A stretch of 64,000 nucleotides of DNA from Fodinibacter sp038258215 (GTDB lineage Bacteria; Actinomycetota; Actinomycetes; Actinomycetales; Dermatophilaceae), in assembly GCA_038258215.1 (NCBI GenBank), contig JBBSQC010000014.1, positions 1 through 64,000 of the forward strand, written 5' to 3'. The notes under the pieces were generated by a model. It saw only the letters and a program-made list of their open reading frames with translations. It did not search any database and was not told the DNA's origin. The position numbers and the translations under genes were made by a program. Shown in pieces: positions 1 to 10,200 of this stretch (the stretch's first letter is position 1; every line of letters begins with the position of its first letter).

Positions 1-1140
1 CTTCCCGTCGAACCAGCGCGGCGACATCACCCAGCTGTACTTGTCGTCCAGGTCGCGCTTCTGCGGGTGCGGGTTAGTGTGCTGGTTCCACGGGTGCCGG
101 CGGTCCACCGGGTTGCCCAGCGGATCCTTGGTCACGAACATCTCCTGCTCGGTCCAGTCGTCGTAGTAGGACGACCCGAGCAGGATCCGGATGCCCAAGT
201 TGATCTCCACGAGATCGGTGGTGACGAGTTTGCCGTCCACCACGATCCCCGGGGTGACGTACATCTTGCGTCCCCAGTTGGTCATGTCCTTGTAGTCGAA
301 GTTGCAGTGCTCCGGGTCCTGGAACGAACCCCAACAGGCCAGCAGGATGCGGCGGTTGCCGACCTCCTCGTAGCCCGGCAACGCCTGGTAGAAGAAGTCG
401 AAGAGGTCGTCGTGCATCGGGACGACCTTCTTCATGAACTCGACGTAGCGCATCAACCGGGTGATGTAGTCGGTCATCAGCTGGATCGTCGCGACGGTGC
501 CGACACCGCCCGGATAGAGCGTGGAGGGGTGGACGTGCCGGCCCTCCATCAGGCAGAACATCTCGCGGGTCCAGCGGCTGACCTGCAGCGCCTCGCGGTA
601 GAACTCACCGGTGAACGGGTTCAGCGACCGCATGATGTCGCCGATGGTCTTGTAGCCGTGGGCTTCTGCGTGCGGGGACTCCGTGGTGTTGGCGAGCTCG
701 AGCACGCCGGGGTTGGTCTCCGCGACCATCCTCTCGCAGTAGTCCACCCCGACCAGGTTCTCCTGGAAGATGTTGTGGTCGAACATGTACTCAGCGGCCT
801 CGCCGAGGTTCACGATCCACTCACCTAGGGGCGGCGGCTTCACGCCGTACGCCATGTTCTGGGCGTAGCAGGAGCAGGTCGCGTGGTTGTCACCGCAGAT
901 GCCACAGATGCGGCTGGTAATGAAGTGCGCGTCGCGCGGGTCCTTGCCCTTCATGAAGATGGAGTAGCCGCGAAAGATCGAGCTGGTGCTCTTGCACTCG
1001 ACGACGGTCTTCTGCTTGAAGTCGATCTTGGTGTAGATCCCGAGGCTGCCCACGATGCGGGTGATCGGGTCCCACGCCATCTCGGTCAGGCCATCTGCGT
1101 CCTCGGACATGCTGCTGGGTGCTGGAATGGTCGACGTCAT
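1..1140 (-). CDS. hhyL: [NiFe]-hydrogenase large subunit, group 1h (5' part, runs off the left edge)
   Basis: Catalytic subunit of an actinobacterial-type (group 1h, formerly group 5) uptake hydrogenase. In characterised members it splits H2 at very low concentration and passes electrons to the respiratory chain. The first 380 residues are present. Residues 77-90 read RICGICGDNHATCS, the N-terminal nickel-ligand motif with the group 1h extension. The C-terminal CxxC ligands and the endopeptidase cleavage site lie outside the window. ATG at 1140 is preferred over ATG at 1110 because GAGAGG sits 7 nt upstream of it. It follows hhyS by 46 bp and is surely co-transcribed with it. The subunit assignment is secure; the physiological H2 affinity is inferred from the family. 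Confidence 0.94.
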   Translation of the reverse strand, partial: MTSTIPAPSSMSEDADGLTEMAWDPITRIVGSLGIYTKIDFKQKTVVECKSTSSIFRGYSIFMKGKDPRDAHFITSRICGICGDNHATCSCYAQNMAYGVKPPPLGEWIVNLGEAAEYMFDHNIFQENLVGVDYCERMVAETNPGVLELANTTESPHAEAHGYKTIGDIMRSLNPFTGEFYREALQVSRWTREMFCLMEGRHVHPSTLYPGGVGTVATIQLMTDYITRLMRYVEFMKKVVPMHDDLFDFFYQALPGYEEVGNRRILLACWGSFQDPEHCNFDYKDMTNWGRKMYVTPGIVVDGKLVTTDLVEINLGIRILLGSSYYDDWTEQEMFVTKDPLGNPVDRRHPWNQHTNPHPQKRDLDDKYSWVMSPRWFDGK

Positions 1141-1186
1141 CCCGCTGCCTCTCGGTCGTCTGCGCTGTGGGTGGGAGAGCTGGGGG

Positions 1187-2242
<1,056 letters not shown>

Positions 2243-2325
2243 CTGCGCCGGCTCTCTGAGGGCCCTCGGGTCCCCGGTTGGTTCGCAGGTCGGCATCTGG
2301 ATGACCTGCATCACTACCACCGACC

Positions 2326-2357
2326 ATGAGAGTCCTTGGCCCAACCCTTGTCAAGGG
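2326..2357 (-). promoter_or_regulatory. Putative hhySL promoter with a palindrome over the -35
   Basis: Reading the minus strand, TTGACA (2354-2349) is followed after 17 nt by TCTCAT (2331-2326). The -35 is embedded in the perfect palindrome CCCTTGACAAGGG (2345-2357), a plausible operator. The predicted start is near 2319, leaving about 77 nt of leader to ATG 2242. This would let hhySL be expressed separately from hypAB. Confidence 0.45.
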
Positions 2358-2378
2358 TCGCTTCGGCGGTTAGGGAGT

Positions 2379-3149
2379 TCAGGCCAGCCAGGCCAGCCAC
2401 GCCTCCAGGTTGTCGCCGGTCTTCGCCGAGACGGGGACCAGCTGCACGTCGGGGTTGAGCTTTCGGGCGTCCCCGGCCAGGCGCTCCATGTCGAAGTCGA
2501 CGTAGGGGAGCAGGTCGGTCTTGTTGATGACGACGAGGTCCGCCGCGGCGAACATGTGGGGGTACTTCAACGGCTTGTCGTCGCCCTCGGTCACCGAGAT
2601 CACGACGACCTTGCGCAGCTCCCCGAGGTCGAACAGCGCCGGACAGACGAGGTTGCCGACGTTCTCGATGAACAGGATGCTGTCGCGCTCCGGCCGCAGC
2701 TGTTCGAGCGCCCTGGCCACCATGGTGGCGTCGAGGTGACAGCCGGCCCCGGTGTTGACCTGCACCGCTCGGGCGCCCGCGGCCTTGATGCGCTCGGCAT
2801 CGAAGAGCGTGGCCTGGTCACCTTCGATCACGCTGACCGCCCGGTCGGTCGCGGCGATGGTGCGCTCGAGCAGGGTCGTCTTGCCGGCTCCGGGGGAGCT
2901 CATCAGGTTGAGTGCGGTGATCCCGCGCTCTCCCAGCCAGGCCCGGTTGCGCGCCGCCAGCCCGTCGTTCTTGGCCAGCACGGCGACCTCGAGCTCGAGG
3001 GTGTGGGTGCGCAGCTCGTCGTCGCGCCCCAGATGCACGTGGTCGTGGCTGTGCTCGGCGTCGTCGCCGTGCCCGTGGCCGAGCTCTGTCGCGGCGCCTG
3101 GCGTGGTCACGCGGACGTCGCCCTCGCCGCAACCGCACGTGCTGCACAC
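2379..3149 (-). CDS. hypB: Hydrogenase nickel incorporation GTPase HypB
   Basis: Metallochaperone GTPase (256 aa) that, with HypA, inserts nickel into the large subunit. The N-terminus begins CSTCGCGEG, the high-affinity nickel site of the CxxCGC type. A His-rich segment follows at residues 25-39, likely for nickel storage. The P-loop is SSPGAGKTT (about 84-92), the metal-binding motif NTGAGCHLD lies near 132-140, and the guanine-specificity motif is NKTD. The start is GTG 3149, just after the hypA stop (TGA-G-GTG), with GGAGGTGG upstream inside hypA. The two genes are translationally coupled. Confidence 0.96.
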   Translation of the reverse strand: MCSTCGCGEGDVRVTTPGAATELGHGHGDDAEHSHDHVHLGRDDELRTHTLELEVAVLAKNDGLAARNRAWLGERGITALNLMSSPGAGKTTLLERTIAATDRAVSVIEGDQATLFDAERIKAAGARAVQVNTGAGCHLDATMVARALEQLRPERDSILFIENVGNLVCPALFDLGELRKVVVISVTEGDDKPLKYPHMFAAADLVVINKTDLLPYVDFDMERLAGDARKLNPDVQLVPVSAKTGDNLEAWLAWLA

Positions 3150-3150
3150 C

Positions 3151-3477
3151 TCAGGCCACCTCCACCGAGGTGACCTGGAGCTCGCGACCGGACAGCAGCT
3201 CCACGTCGGCACTCCCGCAGTCGCACAGGAGGAACGCATCACGCATCGAGAAGTCGCTGTCGCAGTCGCGACAGTGCGCCCGACCGACCTGTTCCTCGAT
3301 CTCGAGCGTCGCACCCTCGAGCGCGGTGCCCGCGGCGGCGAGCTCGAAGCAGAACATCAGGGCGTCCGGCACCACGCCCGACAGCCGTCCGACCCGCAGC
3401 CGGACGACGCTCACCTGGCCACGGGTGCGTTCGAGCACCGTCGACACCACGCTCTCCGCGATCGCCAGCTCGTGCAT
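3151..3477 (-). CDS. hypA: Hydrogenase maturation nickel metallochaperone HypA
   Basis: Small zinc-containing nickel chaperone (108 aa). It starts MHELAIAESV, with His2 and Glu3 forming the nickel site. The structural zinc site is CRDC (about 69-72) plus CDC (about 85-87). ATG 3477 is chosen over the upstream ATG at 3516 because the conserved N-terminus begins here and GGAGAGG lies 7 nt upstream. First gene of the hypA-hypB-hhyS-hhyL cluster. Other hyp genes (C, D, E, F) are not in this window and presumably lie beyond the left edge. Confidence 0.95.
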   Translation of the reverse strand: MHELAIAESVVSTVLERTRGQVSVVRLRVGRLSGVVPDALMFCFELAAAGTALEGATLEIEEQVGRAHCRDCDSDFSMRDAFLLCDCGSADVELLSGRELQVTSVEVA

Positions 3478-3496
3478 GGGTCCACCTCTCCTCGCC

Positions 3497-3527
3497 ACCG
3501 TAGGTCCGCACGCCATGACCCCGCAAC
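3497..3527 (-). promoter_or_regulatory. Putative hypA promoter
   Basis: On the minus strand TTGCGG (3526-3521) and TACGGT (3502-3497) are separated by 18 nt. A start about 7 nt further on leaves a short leader that contains the hypA ribosome-binding site. Judged by eye only. Confidence 0.4.
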
Positions 3528-3739
3528 GGCTCTGGAGTCAGCGGATCCTCCCGTCAGTCGTCCAGACCGCGAGGCACGACGCCAACCTGTCGCTCCTCCC
3601 GCAGCAGGTGCCAGCCACGACCGGTCGGATGTCCGGCGCCACCCCGCAGCAACCCGACCGCCCAGACCGCCCGGACCGCCCGGTCGGCGTGGGCGGCGCC
3701 GCGGCTGGGGGGAGTGCAGGTGGACGTGGCCGCCACCGC

Positions 3740-4099
3740 TCACGGTGGTTGCCGGCATCCGGAGCGCAGCGAAACCGCGAAGACGGCACCCATGAGGGCG
3801 ACGCCGACGAACCCGGCCGAGAACGCGTCGGCGGCACCGGTGGTGGTGGCGAGCGAGCCGGCGCTGGAGGCAACAGCGGACAAGATGGCGACGCCGGGCG
3901 CGGCACCGATCTCGTGGCCGGTCATCCGGAACCCGGAGGCAACGCCGGCGTGGGAGGCGGGGATGCCGGCCAACGAGGTCACCGAGACGGGCACGAACAC
4001 CATGCCGACACCGAGACCCACAACGCACAGGCCAGGGAGGATGCCGGTCGCGAAGAGCAACCGAGATCTCGTCACGCGCGTTCCGGGCGGAGGTCCCAT
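3740..4099 (-). pseudogene. Remnant of an MFS drug transporter (C-terminal fragment)
   Basis: About 119 codons resembling only the end of a 14-TM EmrB/QacA-type exporter. The segment with GLGVGMVFVPVSV, then SLAGIPASHAGVASGFR and GHEIGAAPGVAILS, matches the conserved penultimate helices and loop of that family. Nothing upstream in any frame continues the protein: the preceding 300 bp encode no membrane segments. I therefore read it as the 3' relic of a deleted gene rather than a short functional protein. It sits between the hydrogenase operon and a universal stress protein, so it may mark an old rearrangement breakpoint. Confidence 0.6.
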
Positions 4100-4626
4100 A
4101 CGACGTCAGCGCCCGGACCCGGCCACCGGCCTGGCGGGCAGGTCTGGGGCGGGGGCCAGCATGGCCACGACGGTTCCGGGCCGTAGACGGGGGCCGTCCA
4201 GCACCGTACTGTCGACAGTGATGATGCAGGCAACCAATGGCGAGTGGGTTTCGACCCCTCCCCTCCGGACCAGGGTGGGTGTCGACTCACGCCAAAACCG
4301 TTGGGCGACCGACGCGTCCGCGGCCTTCCACAAAGACCCCCGCGTTCTTCCCGGCGCACCCGATGCGGCCCTGTGGGACGGGACCCACACGTCGTGTTCA
4401 GGCGATGTCCTGACACCTCCTGCGCCCAACCACACGTCGCCCTGATGGGGGCCGACACCGGGTCCCAGGACGGCCCGCTACTCCGGGCGGTCGCGTCCCT
4501 GCACCCCGTGGGCCGGTGTCAGCCGCGTGGCTGTAACGACGTGGTCGAACGCGGCTCGCGGGGCGTCGGCCATCTACGTGCGACGGCGCCGCCGTCCGTC
4601 AAGGAACCGAGAGGGTCGTGCTGACC
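4100..4626. other. Non-coding stretch upstream of the stress-protein gene
   Basis: I see no convincing gene here. The only structure noted is an inverted repeat TGTGGG / CCCACA at 4372-4377 and 4384-4389 with a 6-nt spacer. It does not match the DosR box consensus. The stretch probably holds the decayed upstream part of the MFS gene and the promoter of the universal stress protein. Confidence 0.4.
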
Positions 4627-5526
4627 ATGGACGTCTCCCAGGTGCCCCCCGGCAGCGTCGTCGTCGGAACCGACGGTTCCACGTTCTCGGACGGGGCGGT
4701 CGACTGGGCGGCGGATCAGGCCGCCCTCGAATCGCGGCCACTGGTCGTCCTGCACGCCACCGCCCCCGTGTCCCCTTCGACCCTGGCCATCTACCCCGCG
4801 GGTGACCTCGAGGTCACCCGGCTCCTGGATGACGCCCAGTCAGCCGCCCAGTCGCTTCTCGCCACCTCCGCGGCACGGGCGCGAGATCGCGAACCGGGGA
4901 TCGAGGTCCACCACATCCTGAGCGTGACGGATCCCCGGAAGGTCCTGCTCGACCTCAGCGAACATGCCGCGACCATCGTCCTCGGCTCCCGAGGGCGTGG
5001 TCCGATCGCCAGCCTTCTCCTGGGATCGGTCAGTGTCTCGGTCTCCAGGCACGCGTCGTGCCCGGTCGTCGTGTGGCGCCCCCATGCATCGACCCGGTCC
5101 GACCACCAGATCGTGGTCGGTGTCGACGGCAGACAAGACTCGATTCCAGCCGTCGAGTTCGCCTGCCGGATGGCCGCCCTCCGCGGAAGCTCGGTGACCG
5201 TCCTGCACTGCACCTTGACGGCGCCGCCCGTCACGAGCGTGCGCGACGACGCGCCGCCGCCGGACTTGAGCGTCGAGCGCGAGCTCGTCGAGAAGTCCTT
5301 GGCCGGGATCGCCGAAACGTACCCGGGGGTCACCCTCGAGGTGCGGATCGTCTCCGGCTCCACGGACCACCACCTCATCGCCGCCTCTCACGATCACGAC
5401 CTGGTCGTCGTCGGCCACCATCGAGTCGGGCACCTCGCCGAGCTCATCCACGACTCCGTCGCCCCGGCGGTGCTCGAGCACGCCCAGGGCCCCGTCGCGG
5501 TCGTACCAGCACCGGTGCCGCGCTGA
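4627..5526 (+). CDS. Universal stress protein, tandem USP domains
   Basis: Cytoplasmic two-domain stress protein (299 aa) of the actinobacterial type often induced by hypoxia or energy limitation. Domain 1 covers about residues 8-150 and carries an intact nucleotide-binding motif of the G-2x-G-9x-G(S/T) form, within LGSRGRGPIASLLLGSVS. Domain 2 (about 158-295) has the corresponding GHHRVGHLAELIHDSV, where the second glycine is Arg, so only the first domain looks able to bind ATP. GTG 4618 is an alternative start nine bases upstream; GAGAGGG at 4609-4615 lies between a good and a long distance for the two. It stands alone, with its own promoter presumably in 4100-4620. Confidence 0.88.
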   Translation: MDVSQVPPGSVVVGTDGSTFSDGAVDWAADQAALESRPLVVLHATAPVSPSTLAIYPAGDLEVTRLLDDAQSAAQSLLATSAARARDREPGIEVHHILSVTDPRKVLLDLSEHAATIVLGSRGRGPIASLLLGSVSVSVSRHASCPVVVWRPHASTRSDHQIVVGVDGRQDSIPAVEFACRMAALRGSSVTVLHCTLTAPPVTSVRDDAPPPDLSVERELVEKSLAGIAETYPGVTLEVRIVSGSTDHHLIAASHDHDLVVVGHHRVGHLAELIHDSVAPAVLEHAQGPVAVVPAPVPR

Positions 5527-5566
5527 GCACCTGAGCATCGCCATCCTCCCCCGCCGCCTGACGCGA

Positions 5567-5659
5567 AACGCCCCCGGGTCGTCGCTGGGCGCGACTGCGA
5601 GTCACTTCGCAGCGCAGGCTCCGATGGGTCGGGACGAGTCACTGACGAGAGGGGGCGTT
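5567..5659. repeat. Imperfect stem with long loop downstream of the stress protein
   Basis: AACGCCCCC at 5567-5575 can pair with GGGGGCGTT at 5651-5659. The 75-nt loop contains a smaller TGCGA/TCGCA hairpin. It could be a transcript-end structure or a small RNA; no function can be assigned. Confidence 0.25.
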
Positions 5660-5670
5660 CCCTCGCCGTC

Positions 5671-5704
5671 GAGCGAAAGAGAAAGACCCGCTGATCAAGC
5701 GGGT
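5671..5704 (-). terminator. Intrinsic terminator of tRNA-Arg
   Basis: On the minus strand ACCCGCT (5704-5698) and AGCGGGT (5692-5686) form a 7-bp stem with a 5-nt loop. A T-rich tract TCTTTCTCTTTC follows, 9 nt beyond the tRNA 3' end. This is the only hairpin in the window with a clear U-tract. Confidence 0.8.
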
Positions 5705-5712
5705 TTCGTGCG

Positions 5713-5784
5713 TGCCCCCGGCAGGATTCGAACCTGCGACACCTTCTTTAGGAGAGAAGTGCTCTTCCCCTGAGCTACGAGGGC
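5713..5784 (-). tRNA. tRNA-Arg (anticodon CCT)
   Basis: A complete cloverleaf reads on the minus strand. The acceptor arm is GCCCTCG/CGGGGGC with discriminator A, and the TψC loop is GGTTCGAATCC. The anticodon stem is CTTCT/AGAAG with loop CTCCTAA, giving anticodon CCT for AGG. The 3' CCA is not encoded. A -10-like TAGGCT lies on the minus strand at 5806-5801. Confidence 0.96.
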
Positions 5785-5852
5785 GGGAAGGCCGCGAGCC
5801 AGCCTACGGGACCACCCGACGGGTGCGTCGCCCCGACCACCGGCCCGGGCGG

Positions 5853-5858
5853 CATACT
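5853..5858 (+). promoter_or_regulatory. -10 element for leaderless MFS gene
   Basis: CATACT is followed by exactly 6 nt and then GTG 5865, predicting transcription start at the first base of the start codon. Confidence 0.45.
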
Positions 5859-5864
5859 GCTCCG

Positions 5865-7154
5865 GTGACGACGACCGCCGAGCGCGAGCAGACGCAGCGG
5901 CACGTCGTGCGGTCCCTCGTTGCCTCGCAGATGCTCGGTGGGGTGGGCCTGTCCGCGGGGGTGGCGGTGGGGGCGCTGCTCGCCGAGGAGGTCTCCGGGT
6001 CAGCCCGCTGGGCCGGTCTGGGCGGCACCTTCCAGGTGTTGGGGGCCGCCCTCATCGCCGTGCCGATGGCGCGGGTGATGGCGGCGCGGGGGCGTCGACC
6101 CGGCCTGGTGCTCGGCTACACCCTCGCCGCGCTGGGCGCCGTCGGACTCATCGTCGCCGGGCTGGTGGGCAATTTCCCGCTGCTGCTGGCTTCGAGCCTG
6201 GCCTTCGGTGGCGCGACCGCCTCCAACAGCCAGAGCCGGTATGCCGCCGCCGACCTGGCGCTGCCCAGCCGCCGGGCGCGGGACCTGAGCATCGTGGTGT
6301 GGGCCACCACGGTCGGCAGCGTCCTCGGGCCGAACCTCGTCGGCCCCAGTGCGCCGGTGGCCGACGCCCTCGGGATCCCGCGGCTCACCGGGCCGTTCGC
6401 CTTCTCGCTGGTGGGGCTGCTGCTGGCGATCGCAGTCGTCGCGCTGCGACTGCGCCCGGACCCGCTCGTGGAGGCCCGCCGGCTCGCTCTCGCCGACGGG
6501 ACGGGCACCGGGGAGCGCACCCACGGCTCGGTGACCCGCGGGCTGCGGGTGGCGAGCGCCATCCCCGCGGCGCGGTTGGGGCTGATCACTCTCGCCCTGG
6601 GGCACGCGGTGATGGTGAGTGTCATGGTGATGACGCCGTTGCACATGGCCCACGGTGACGCCGGCCTCGAGGTCATCGGGCTGGTCATCAGTGTGCACAT
6701 CCTCGGGATGTACGCCTTCTCGCCCATCACCGGGATGGCGGTCGACCGCTTCGGGGGGCGGGCGGTGGCGGTGGTGGGGTCGGTGATCCTCTCGACGGCG
6801 ACCCTCCTGGCCTCCGCCTCGCCGATGGGGGAGTCCTCCAGCCTCGTCGCGGGCCTCTTCCTGCTCGGGGTCGGCTGGTCCTGCACCCTCGTCGCCGGGT
6901 CCACCCTGCTCACCGCGGCCGTCCCGGCGCCGGAGCGGCCCGGTGCCCAGGGCGCGTCCGACCTGCTCATGGGGCTCGCGGCCGGTCTGGGCGGGGCGCT
7001 CGCGGGTGTCGTCGTCGACCGGGCCAGCTTCCACGCCCTCGCGCTGTCGGCACTCGGTATCGCGGTGGTCATCGGCCTGGCCGCTGCCCTGACGACCATC
7101 CCACCGGCATCCGCCCCTGCATCGACACCGGCGCCGTCGCAGCCCGCCGCCTGA
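5865..7154 (+). CDS. MFS transporter
   Basis: Twelve-helix major facilitator superfamily permease (429 aa), probably a proton-driven exporter of unknown substrate. Hydrophobic segments run from residue 18 to near the C-terminus. A loop with LALPSRRARDLSIVVW follows helix 5, and a long hydrophilic central loop (about 205-240) separates the two halves. The sequence ends in a Pro/Ala-rich tail. The open frame extends upstream across the tRNA, but GTG 5865 is chosen because it lies at leaderless spacing from CATACT and begins the conserved part. Monocistronic, divergent from tRNA-Arg. Confidence 0.85.
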   Translation: MTTTAEREQTQRHVVRSLVASQMLGGVGLSAGVAVGALLAEEVSGSARWAGLGGTFQVLGAALIAVPMARVMAARGRRPGLVLGYTLAALGAVGLIVAGLVGNFPLLLASSLAFGGATASNSQSRYAAADLALPSRRARDLSIVVWATTVGSVLGPNLVGPSAPVADALGIPRLTGPFAFSLVGLLLAIAVVALRLRPDPLVEARRLALADGTGTGERTHGSVTRGLRVASAIPAARLGLITLALGHAVMVSVMVMTPLHMAHGDAGLEVIGLVISVHILGMYAFSPITGMAVDRFGGRAVAVVGSVILSTATLLASASPMGESSSLVAGLFLLGVGWSCTLVAGSTLLTAAVPAPERPGAQGASDLLMGLAAGLGGALAGVVVDRASFHALALSALGIAVVIGLAAALTTIPPASAPASTPAPSQPAA

Positions 7155-7195
7155 GCCCCACGCCCCGCCTGCGCGGTCGTGACGGCCGTCGTTGT

Positions 7196-7201
7196 TAGCC
7201 T
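7196..7201 (+). promoter_or_regulatory. -10 element for leaderless helicase gene
   Basis: TAGCCT, then 6 nt, then GTG 7208. Confidence 0.55.
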
Positions 7202-7207
7202 GCTGCA

Positions 7208-10200
7208 GTGAGTGACACGGGCCCGGCGACTGACGAGCCGACTCCTCCGACCGACGAGCCGACTCCTGCGAACCACGAGGCGACGCCTCCGACGCAGGAG
7301 CCAGCCCGCCCACCAGAGGGCGATCCCCGCGCAGCCCGGATCGCCGCCGCCCGCGCCGCCTGGACCCGCCACCTCGTCGACCTCGGTGGACGCAACACCC
7401 TGCTGTGGCACCGCGACCTGCCCGCCGGCACCCTCGACCTCACCCTCGCCCACGCCCAGGGCGTCGCCACCTTGATCTCGGGCCGACCCACGCCCCTGTC
7501 CGACCTGGTCCGTGAGAAGGCGTCGCACGAGGAGGCCCGGCGACGGGCCCGGGCGATCGCCGCCAAGAGCCGCGAGCTCGCCGAGGAGCGCGGCATCCTC
7601 ACCTGCTTCCTCGCGATCGGGATGGCCACCTGGACGGTGCAGCTCCCCGACGGCCGGCCCGCCCCCCGCGTGCCGGCTGCTCCGGTGCTGCTCCGCTCCT
7701 GCACGATCCGCCCCACCGGAGCCGCCCACGGCGACTTCGTCCTCGAGCTCGGCCCTGAGCTCGAGCTCAACCCGGTGCTCGCCCACTACCTCGCGTCGGA
7801 GCGAGGGATCGAGGTCGACGCCGACGCGCTCGAGTCGCTGGCCCACACCGGCTCGACGTTCGACCCCTACCCAACGTATGCCGCCCTCAGCGAGCTGTGC
7901 GCCGACGTCCCGGACTTCGCGGTGGCCCCACGGCTCGTGGTGGGGTCCTTCTCCTACGCCAAGCTGCCCATGGTCGCGGACCTCGCCGCCCAGGGGGACG
8001 CCCTCGCCGACCACGACGTCATCGCCGCCCTCGCGGGCGACCCCGAGGCCCTGCGCAGCGTGCGCTCGGTCCTCGACCCCAGCCGTCTCGACCTCGACGA
8101 CGCGGACCGCGACCTGCTCGTCCTCGACGCCGACAGCAGCCAGCAGGAAGCCATCGAGGCGGTGCGCTCCGGGTCCCACCTCGTGCTCCAGGGGCCACCT
8201 GGCACCGGGAAGTCCCAGACCATCGCCAACCTCGTCGCGACCCTCGCCGCCGACGGAAAGCGCGTGCTGTTCGTGGCCGAGAAGCGCGCCGCCATCGACG
8301 CCGTCGTCGGGCGGCTCGAGCGAGTGGGGCTGGGAGACCTCGTGCTGGACCTGCACTCCGGATCGCGGGGTCGGCGCCGCGTGGCCCGCGAGCTCCTCAC
8401 CGGACTGGACCGCCGCCGAGGGCCCGGGTCGGAGACCCACGGCGCCGGCGTGCGGCGGGTGTCCTCGCCCGGCTCGACTCGCAAAGCCGCCGCTGCCCGC
8501 CTCTCGGAGCACGTCAGTGCCCTCCACGAGCGGCGGGAGCCCTGGCAGGTGTCCCTCCACGAGGTGCAGGAGGCGGTGTCCGGTTTCTCGGCCCTCGCGG
8601 CGCCCCCACGATCGAGGGTGCGCCTGCGCGGCGCGACGCTCGCCGACCTCGGCCGGGAGGAGGTCGAACAGCATGCCGCGACCCTGACCAGCGCCGCGTC
8701 CCTCTCGGACTGGGACGCGGCGGGGCGCGACGACCCGTGGTTCGGGGCGCGCCTCTCTAGCGCGGAGGAGGCCGAGACCGCCCGCGAGTGCGTCGACGCC
8801 CTCGCCGGTGGAGAGGTCGAGGAGACCGCCCGCACCTTCGGCGAGGTCTTCCGCGGCATCGCGCTGCCCGAGCCCCCGACGGCCACCGGCTGGGGGGCGG
8901 TGCTCGACACGGTGGGTCGGGTCCGGGACACCTTGGAGGTCTTCCGGCCGGAGGTCTTCGACATCCCGCTCGGCGGCCTCGTGGCCGCGACCGGCTCCGC
9001 GGCATACCGCCGATCCATCGGCTCCGACCTGAGCTGGCTCGACCGGTTGCGGCTGCGCCGCCAGGCCAAGGGCCTGTTGCGCCCCGGACGGCCCCCCGCC
9101 GACCTCCACCAGGCGCTCGCCGAGGCGAGCGCCCAGCGCCTCGCCTGGCGTGAGCTGGCCGGGTCCGGTGGGCGACCCGAGATCCCCGTGGAGCTGGATC
9201 GGGCCAAGCACGCCCACGCGGAACTGATGACCGACGTGGACTGGCTCGACGCACGCCTCCCGGACAGCCCACCGCCCACGTCGCCCGGTGAGGAGCCGTT
9301 GCCGGCGCCGACGCCGCTGGGTGACCTCGACCTGACGGCCCTGGCTGCGCGCACCGCCGAGCTCTCTGCGGCCGGTGGGCGGCTGGGGGTCGCGCCGGCG
9401 CTGACCGCCGCCGTCGACGCGCTGACGGCGGTGGGTTTGCGCCCCCTGCTCGACGACCTGCGAGCCCGCGGGGTCCCCGCTGAGGAGGTCGTGGCCGAGG
9501 CCGAGTGGGTCTGGTGGTCCTCGCTCGCGGAGGAGATCGCCCGCCAGGATCCTCGGGTGGCCTCGCACGACGGACGGACCCTGAGCGCGGGTCTCACTGA
9601 GTTCGCGGACGCCGACCGAGCCGTGGTGGCCGGTAATGCCGCTCGCGTCGCGGCAGCGGTGGCGGAGCGGGTCGCCGAGGTCGCGCGCGAGCACCCGGGA
9701 CAGGAGACGCACCTGAGGGCCGAGGCCGCACGGGCGCGCCGGTTGGCCCCCCTGCGCGAGCTCCTCGTGCGGTGTCCGGACCTGTTGACCGCGGCGCGTC
9801 CCTGCTGGGCGATGAGCCCTCTCGTCGTGGCCTCCGTGCTCCCCCCGGGGCAGTGGTTCGACGTCGTCGTCTTCGACGAGGCCTCACAGGTGCCCCCGGC
9901 CGAGGCGGTGTCGGCCATCGCCCGGGCTCGACAGGTCGTCGTGGCGGGAGACGTCCACCAGCTGCCGCCGACGACCTTCTTCACGACCGTGCCCGACGGC
10001 GACCCCGGAGTCGTCGGCGCCCACGAGCCGATCACCGAGGGGGTCGAGTCCATCCTCGACGCGCTGGGGGCGACCTTGCCCGTGCGCCGGCTCTCGTGGC
10101 ACTACCGCTCGCTGGACGAGCGGCTCATCGCCTTTGCTAACGCCCAGGTCTACGACGGGTCGCTCGTGACCTTCCCCGGCACCGGGACTGCGGCCGACGC

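Noticed and set aside
4372..4389. TGTGGG/CCCACA inverted repeat upstream of the stress protein as a DosR-type operator
   Set aside because: It does not match the hypoxia-box consensus and sits about 240 bp from the start codon; no more than a chance hairpin can be claimed.
5713..5784. tRNA-Arg as an integration site
   Set aside because: No integrase gene and no repeated copy of the tRNA 3' end was found in the window.
6116..9712. A 1198-codon open frame on the minus strand across the MFS gene and helicase
   Set aside because: It is antisense to two genes with clear domains, has Arg/Gly/Pro-rich composition typical of high-GC shadow frames and no recognisable motif.
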